Part shown: positions 30,331 through 34,051 of the stretch, in pieces
How positions within the stretch are numbered: the first letter of the stretch is position 1
Layout of the letters: each line of letters begins with the position of its first letter
NCBI GenBank assembly: GCA_034420775.1
Contig: DAOUKZ010000245.1
Coordinates: 1 to 34,051, forward strand
Origin: DAOUKH01 sp034420775
GTDB lineage: Bacteria; Chloroflexota; Dehalococcoidia; SHYB01
Length of the DNA: 34,051 nucleotides
Reading direction: 5' to 3'
Made by a program: the position numbers and the translations under genes
Notes under the pieces: model-generated
Database searches by the model: none
What the model was told of the DNA's origin: nothing
Seen by the model: only the letters and a program-made list of their open reading frames with translations

Positions 30331-31230
30331 GTGAGGGTCGCGGTCACCGGCTCGAACGGGCTCATCGGCGGCGCCCTCACCGCGTCGCTCGCCCAATCCG
30401 GCGTCGAGGTCTTGCGGCTCGTCCGCGACCCGCAGACCGTCGGCGATGGAGCCGCCTTCTGGGACCCGGCCAACGGCGAGCTCGACCCAACCGCGCTCGC
30501 CGGCGTCGATGCCGTCGTCCACCTCTCCGGCCTCAGCATCGCCGCCAAACGCTGGTCCGCCGCCCGCAAGGCGGCCCTGCGCGCCGCGCGCATCGACTCC
30601 GGCAAGCTCCTCGCCGAGACCATCGCATCCATGGACGATCCGCCTCCGGTGCTCATCTCCGCCTCCGCTCTCGGCATCTACGGCCACCGCGGCGACACGG
30701 TGCTCGACGAGGAGAGCGGCAGGGGCGAGGGCTTCCTCGCCGACCTCACCGCCGACTGGGAAGCCTCCCTCGAGCCCGCCAGGGCCAGGGGCCTCCGCGT
30801 CGCCTGCGCCCGCTTCGGCGTTGCGATCTGCCGAAGAAGCGACCCCCTGTCCCGGCTCATCCCCCTCTTCCGCCTCGGTCTTGGTGGGCCGATCGGAAGC
30901 GGCCGCCAGTGGCTGAGCTGGGTCCACCTCGACGACGCCGTGAAGTCCGTCCGCTTCGCCCTCGACAACGCATCCATCGACGGCGCCTTCAACGCCGTCG
31001 CCCCGAACCCCGTCACCAACGCCGAGTTCGCCAAGGCCCTGGGGCGAGCGCTGCGGCGTCCCACCCTCCTCCCCGCGCCGGCCTTCGCCGTCCGGCTCGC
31101 CTTCGGACAGATGGCCGTCGAGACGATCCTCGCCGGCACCCGAGTCCTCCCCAAGCGGCTCGATGCGCTCGGCTTCACCTTCGACTACCCCACCATCGCG
31201 CAAGCCCTTCAGGCGGAGTTAGCACCATGA
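30331..31230 (+). CDS. TIGR01777-type NAD(P)-dependent epimerase (YfcH/SDR39U1-like)
   Basis: The 299-aa protein is an atypical SDR of the SDR39U1 group. It has TGSNGLIG (residues 6-13), VDAVVHLSGLSIAAKRWSAA, SASALGIYGHRGDTVLDEES, RFGVAICRRSDPLSRLIPLF, the family-defining LGGPIGSGRQWLSWVHLDD, and a C-terminal DUF1731-like part (LPAPAFAVRLAFGQMAVETI, LGFTFDYP). The biochemical role of this family is not established. The GTG at 30331 is five bases after the SDR stop and its own stop overlaps the next ATG (ATGA, 31227-31230), so SDR, epimerase and dehydratase are one unit. Confidence 0.9.
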   Translation: MRVAVTGSNGLIGGALTASLAQSGVEVLRLVRDPQTVGDGAAFWDPANGELDPTALAGVDAVVHLSGLSIAAKRWSAARKAALRAARIDSGKLLAETIASMDDPPPVLISASALGIYGHRGDTVLDEESGRGEGFLADLTADWEASLEPARARGLRVACARFGVAICRRSDPLSRLIPLFRLGLGGPIGSGRQWLSWVHLDDAVKSVRFALDNASIDGAFNAVAPNPVTNAEFAKALGRALRRPTLLPAPAFAVRLAFGQMAVETILAGTRVLPKRLDALGFTFDYPTIAQALQAELAP

Positions 31231-31649
31231 CCGCGCTCCGCTCCCGCGGCGACGTCAACGTCGGCGACGATCTCCCGCCGCTCACCGTCACCCCGACCAA
31301 CGTCTCCATCTTTCTCTTCGGCGTCGCCTTCTGGACGCCGCACCGCGTGCACTACGACAAGGAGTGGGCGCGCTCCGAAGGCTACGACGACGTCCTCGTC
31401 ACCGGCCCGCTCATGACCGGCTACCTCGTCCGGATGCTTACCGCCTGGTCGGGCGACGCGATGGCGGTGAAGCGGATCGCCCTCCGCAACCACGCTCCCG
31501 CCTTCGCCGGCGACGAGCTCACCGTCCGCGGCGCCGTAAGCTCCGTCGTTTCAAACGACTCCGGCGGCGAGGCGGTCATCGCCGTCTCCATCGTCAAGAA
31601 CGGCGCGGACGAGGTCGTATCCGGCGAGGCCGCCGTCGCGCTTGCCTAA
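31227..31649 (+). CDS. HTD2/MaoC-like hot-dog acyl dehydratase
   Basis: The 140-aa protein is a single hot-dog domain. The segment WTPHRVHYDKEWARSEGYDD with VTGPLM (about residues 36-63) matches the NPHRIHYD...GPL signature of HTD2-like and mesaconyl-C4-CoA hydratase-like proteins, in which the motif His (His42) is catalytic. Such enzymes hydrate enoyl-CoA or dehydrate 3-hydroxyacyl-thioesters. The substrate is unknown, but together with the SDR two genes upstream it could process acyl-CoA intermediates. The ATG overlaps the epimerase stop by four bases. Confidence 0.85.
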   Translation: MTALRSRGDVNVGDDLPPLTVTPTNVSIFLFGVAFWTPHRVHYDKEWARSEGYDDVLVTGPLMTGYLVRMLTAWSGDAMAVKRIALRNHAPAFAGDELTVRGAVSSVVSNDSGGEAVIAVSIVKNGADEVVSGEAAVALA

Positions 31650-31659
31650 GGCTGCGAAG

Positions 31660-31688
31660 TTGCGCCCCTCTTCAGGTGGTTTCATAAT
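31660..31688 (+). promoter_or_regulatory. Promoter of the FIST gene
   Basis: TTGCGC (31660-31665), 17 bases, CATAAT (31683-31688). The leader to the ATG at 31727 would be about 32 bases. It separates the FIST/SagB unit from the SDR-epimerase-dehydratase unit. Confidence 0.5.
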
Positions 31689-31726
31689 GCGTTTGTCCCG
31701 ATCTCCGGCGGGCCGAGGCAGTCTCG

Positions 31727-32914
<1,188 letters not shown>

Positions 32915-32936
32915 ACGCGGCGGGATCGCGAGCCGC

Positions 32937-34051
32937 ATGGCCCCTCCTCCCGAATCCGCACCGGCAGACCGCGCCGGTCACACCGCCCTCGACTACCACG
33001 CCGCCACCAAGCACTCGCCGGTCAGCATCCGCACCAACCGGCACTTCCTCGACTTCGCGAACCAGCCCATGCCGTTCAAGGTCTACGAGGGCCTCGACCC
33101 CATCGAGCTCCCCCGCGGCCTCTACCCTTCGACGGTCCCGGCCCTCGACGCCATCGCCGCTGGCGCTTCAGAAGCAGACCGCGCGCCCAACCTCGCCGAC
33201 CTCGCCAAGCTCTTCTACTACTCCGCCGGCATCACCAAGAGCTACGACCACGGCAACCACAAGTTCTACTTCCGCGCCGCCGCCTGCACCGGCGCCCTCT
33301 ACCACGTCGATATCTATCTCGTCTGCGGCGACGTCGAGGGGCTGGACGCTGGCGTCTACCACTTCGGCGTCCACGACTTCGCCCTACGGCGGCTGCGCTC
33401 CGGCGACTACCGCGCTGTCGCGATCAAGGCGTCGGGGCATCACCCCTGGGTCGCCGATGCGCCCGCGACGCTCGTCCTCGCCAGCACCTATTGGCGCAAC
33501 TCCTGGAAGTACCAGTCGCGGGCCTACCGGCACGTGGGCTGGGACAGCGGCACCATGCTGGCAAACCTTCTCGCCGTCGCGTCGGCGTCGGAGCTGCGCG
33601 CCGGCGTCGTGGCCGGCTTCGCCGACCAACCCATCGAAGCGCTCCTGGGCCTCGACCCCCAGTGGGAGGGTGCCGCCGCGCTCATTCCGGTCGGCCAAGG
33701 CGCGGCCCCGCCGTCGACCGCGCCCGACATGCCGCCCCTCGATCTCAAGACCGCCCCGCTCTCCCGCACGATGGTCGACTACCCCAAGATTCGCGAGTTG
33801 CACGCCGCCTCCTCGCTGGCGGCGCCCGAAGACGCCGCCGCTTGGCGGGGCGACCCACCGCCGCGCGGCGATCCTCCCCCGTCGCGGCCCACGGTGCCGC
33901 TCAAGTCGTTCCCTAGGCCCGCCGGCGGCCAGGAGCAACCCCGGATCATCGAGGAGATCATCCAGCGGCGCGGCTCGCCGCGCGTCTTCGCCCGCGAGCC
34001 GATTACGTTCGAGCAGCTTTCCATTTGCCTTTCTTCGGCCGACGCGCCGCT
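32937..34051 (+). CDS. SagB/ThcOx-type oxidoreductase with tandem nitroreductase domains, 3' cut by window
   Basis: The frame is open from ATG 32937 to the window end (371 codons so far). The first FMN-binding nitroreductase domain begins YHAATKHSPVSIRTNRHFLD (residue 18 on), with LAKLFYYSAGITKSYDHG, YFRAAACTGALYHVDIYLVC, GVYHFGVHDFALRRLRSGDY and WDSGTMLANLLAVASASEL. After a Pro-rich linker (about 310-335) a second domain starts: RIIEEIIQRRGSPRVFAREP ITFEQLS. This is the tandem form of SagB/ThcOx dehydrogenases. SagB proteins oxidise azolines in peptide natural products, but many stand-alone members have unknown substrates. No YcaO partner is visible; genes beyond the window would decide. Spacing of 22 bases suggests co-expression with the FIST gene. 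Confidence 0.85.
   Translation, partial: MAPPPESAPADRAGHTALDYHAATKHSPVSIRTNRHFLDFANQPMPFKVYEGLDPIELPRGLYPSTVPALDAIAAGASEADRAPNLADLAKLFYYSAGITKSYDHGNHKFYFRAAACTGALYHVDIYLVCGDVEGLDAGVYHFGVHDFALRRLRSGDYRAVAIKASGHHPWVADAPATLVLASTYWRNSWKYQSRAYRHVGWDSGTMLANLLAVASASELRAGVVAGFADQPIEALLGLDPQWEGAAALIPVGQGAAPPSTAPDMPPLDLKTAPLSRTMVDYPKIRELHAASSLAAPEDAAAWRGDPPPRGDPPPSRPTVPLKSFPRPAGGQEQPRIIEEIIQRRGSPRVFAREPITFEQLSICLSSADAP

Overview
The window is a dense, GC-rich (roughly two-thirds G+C by eye) bacterial chromosome segment with 36 protein genes, no RNA gene, no CRISPR array, no transposase and no phage gene. Both edge genes are cut by the window. Gene content suggests a free-living Chloroflexota lineage (Dehalococcoidia/SAR202-like): a lipoprotein with a long Pro/Thr linker, a tandem-domain ThyX-like protein, class III CoA-transferases, a FIST protein, a SagB-type oxidoreductase, and promoters sitting directly against start codons. 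This taxonomic call is inference and no marker gene proves it.

Layout. 1-6067 (+): thiamin operon thiO'-thiE-thiL-thiD followed by an ABC importer (ATPase, permease, lipoprotein) of the ThiXYZ/NMT1 type; five successive junctions are 4-nt stop/start overlaps. 6068-7111: intergenic repeats running into a DUF192 lipoprotein whose ribosome site and start codon lie inside a repeat. 7194-8848: an isochorismatase-fold protein without Lys and Cys of the usual triad, tail-to-tail with an ATP-dependent DNA ligase homologue with altered motifs. 8968-12237 (-): a nucleotidyltransferase-HEPN fusion, uvrB and a small membrane protein. 12283-15616: a divergent molybdate locus, with a PucR-type HTH protein and a one-domain molbindin on one side and modABC on the other. 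15646-17471: a solitary DNA methyltransferase and two uncharacterised small proteins. 17564-20086 (-): two adjoining CaiB/BaiF CoA-transferases, one lacking the catalytic Asp. 20232-21638: tandem ThyX-like protein. 21743-27305: lipA-lpdA-pdhA-pdhB-pdhC. 27466-27748: a conserved-looking 66-aa protein in an AT-richer island with its own terminator. 27862-34051: a TldE/PmbA homologue, a repeat-filled gap, SDR, TIGR01777 epimerase, HTD2-like dehydratase, FIST protein and a SagB-type oxidoreductase cut by the window end.

How the parts connect: the thiamin operon makes or salvages the ThDP needed by the E1 subunits encoded by pdhA/pdhB, and lipA makes the lipoyl cofactor used by the E2 encoded in the same operon. 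ModABC imports molybdate, and the divergent HTH + Mop pair looks like a ModE-type sensor split over two translationally coupled genes. That pair, the Asp/Gln CoA-transferase pair, the ThyX double domain and the repeat-derived start of the DUF192 gene are the most interesting points.
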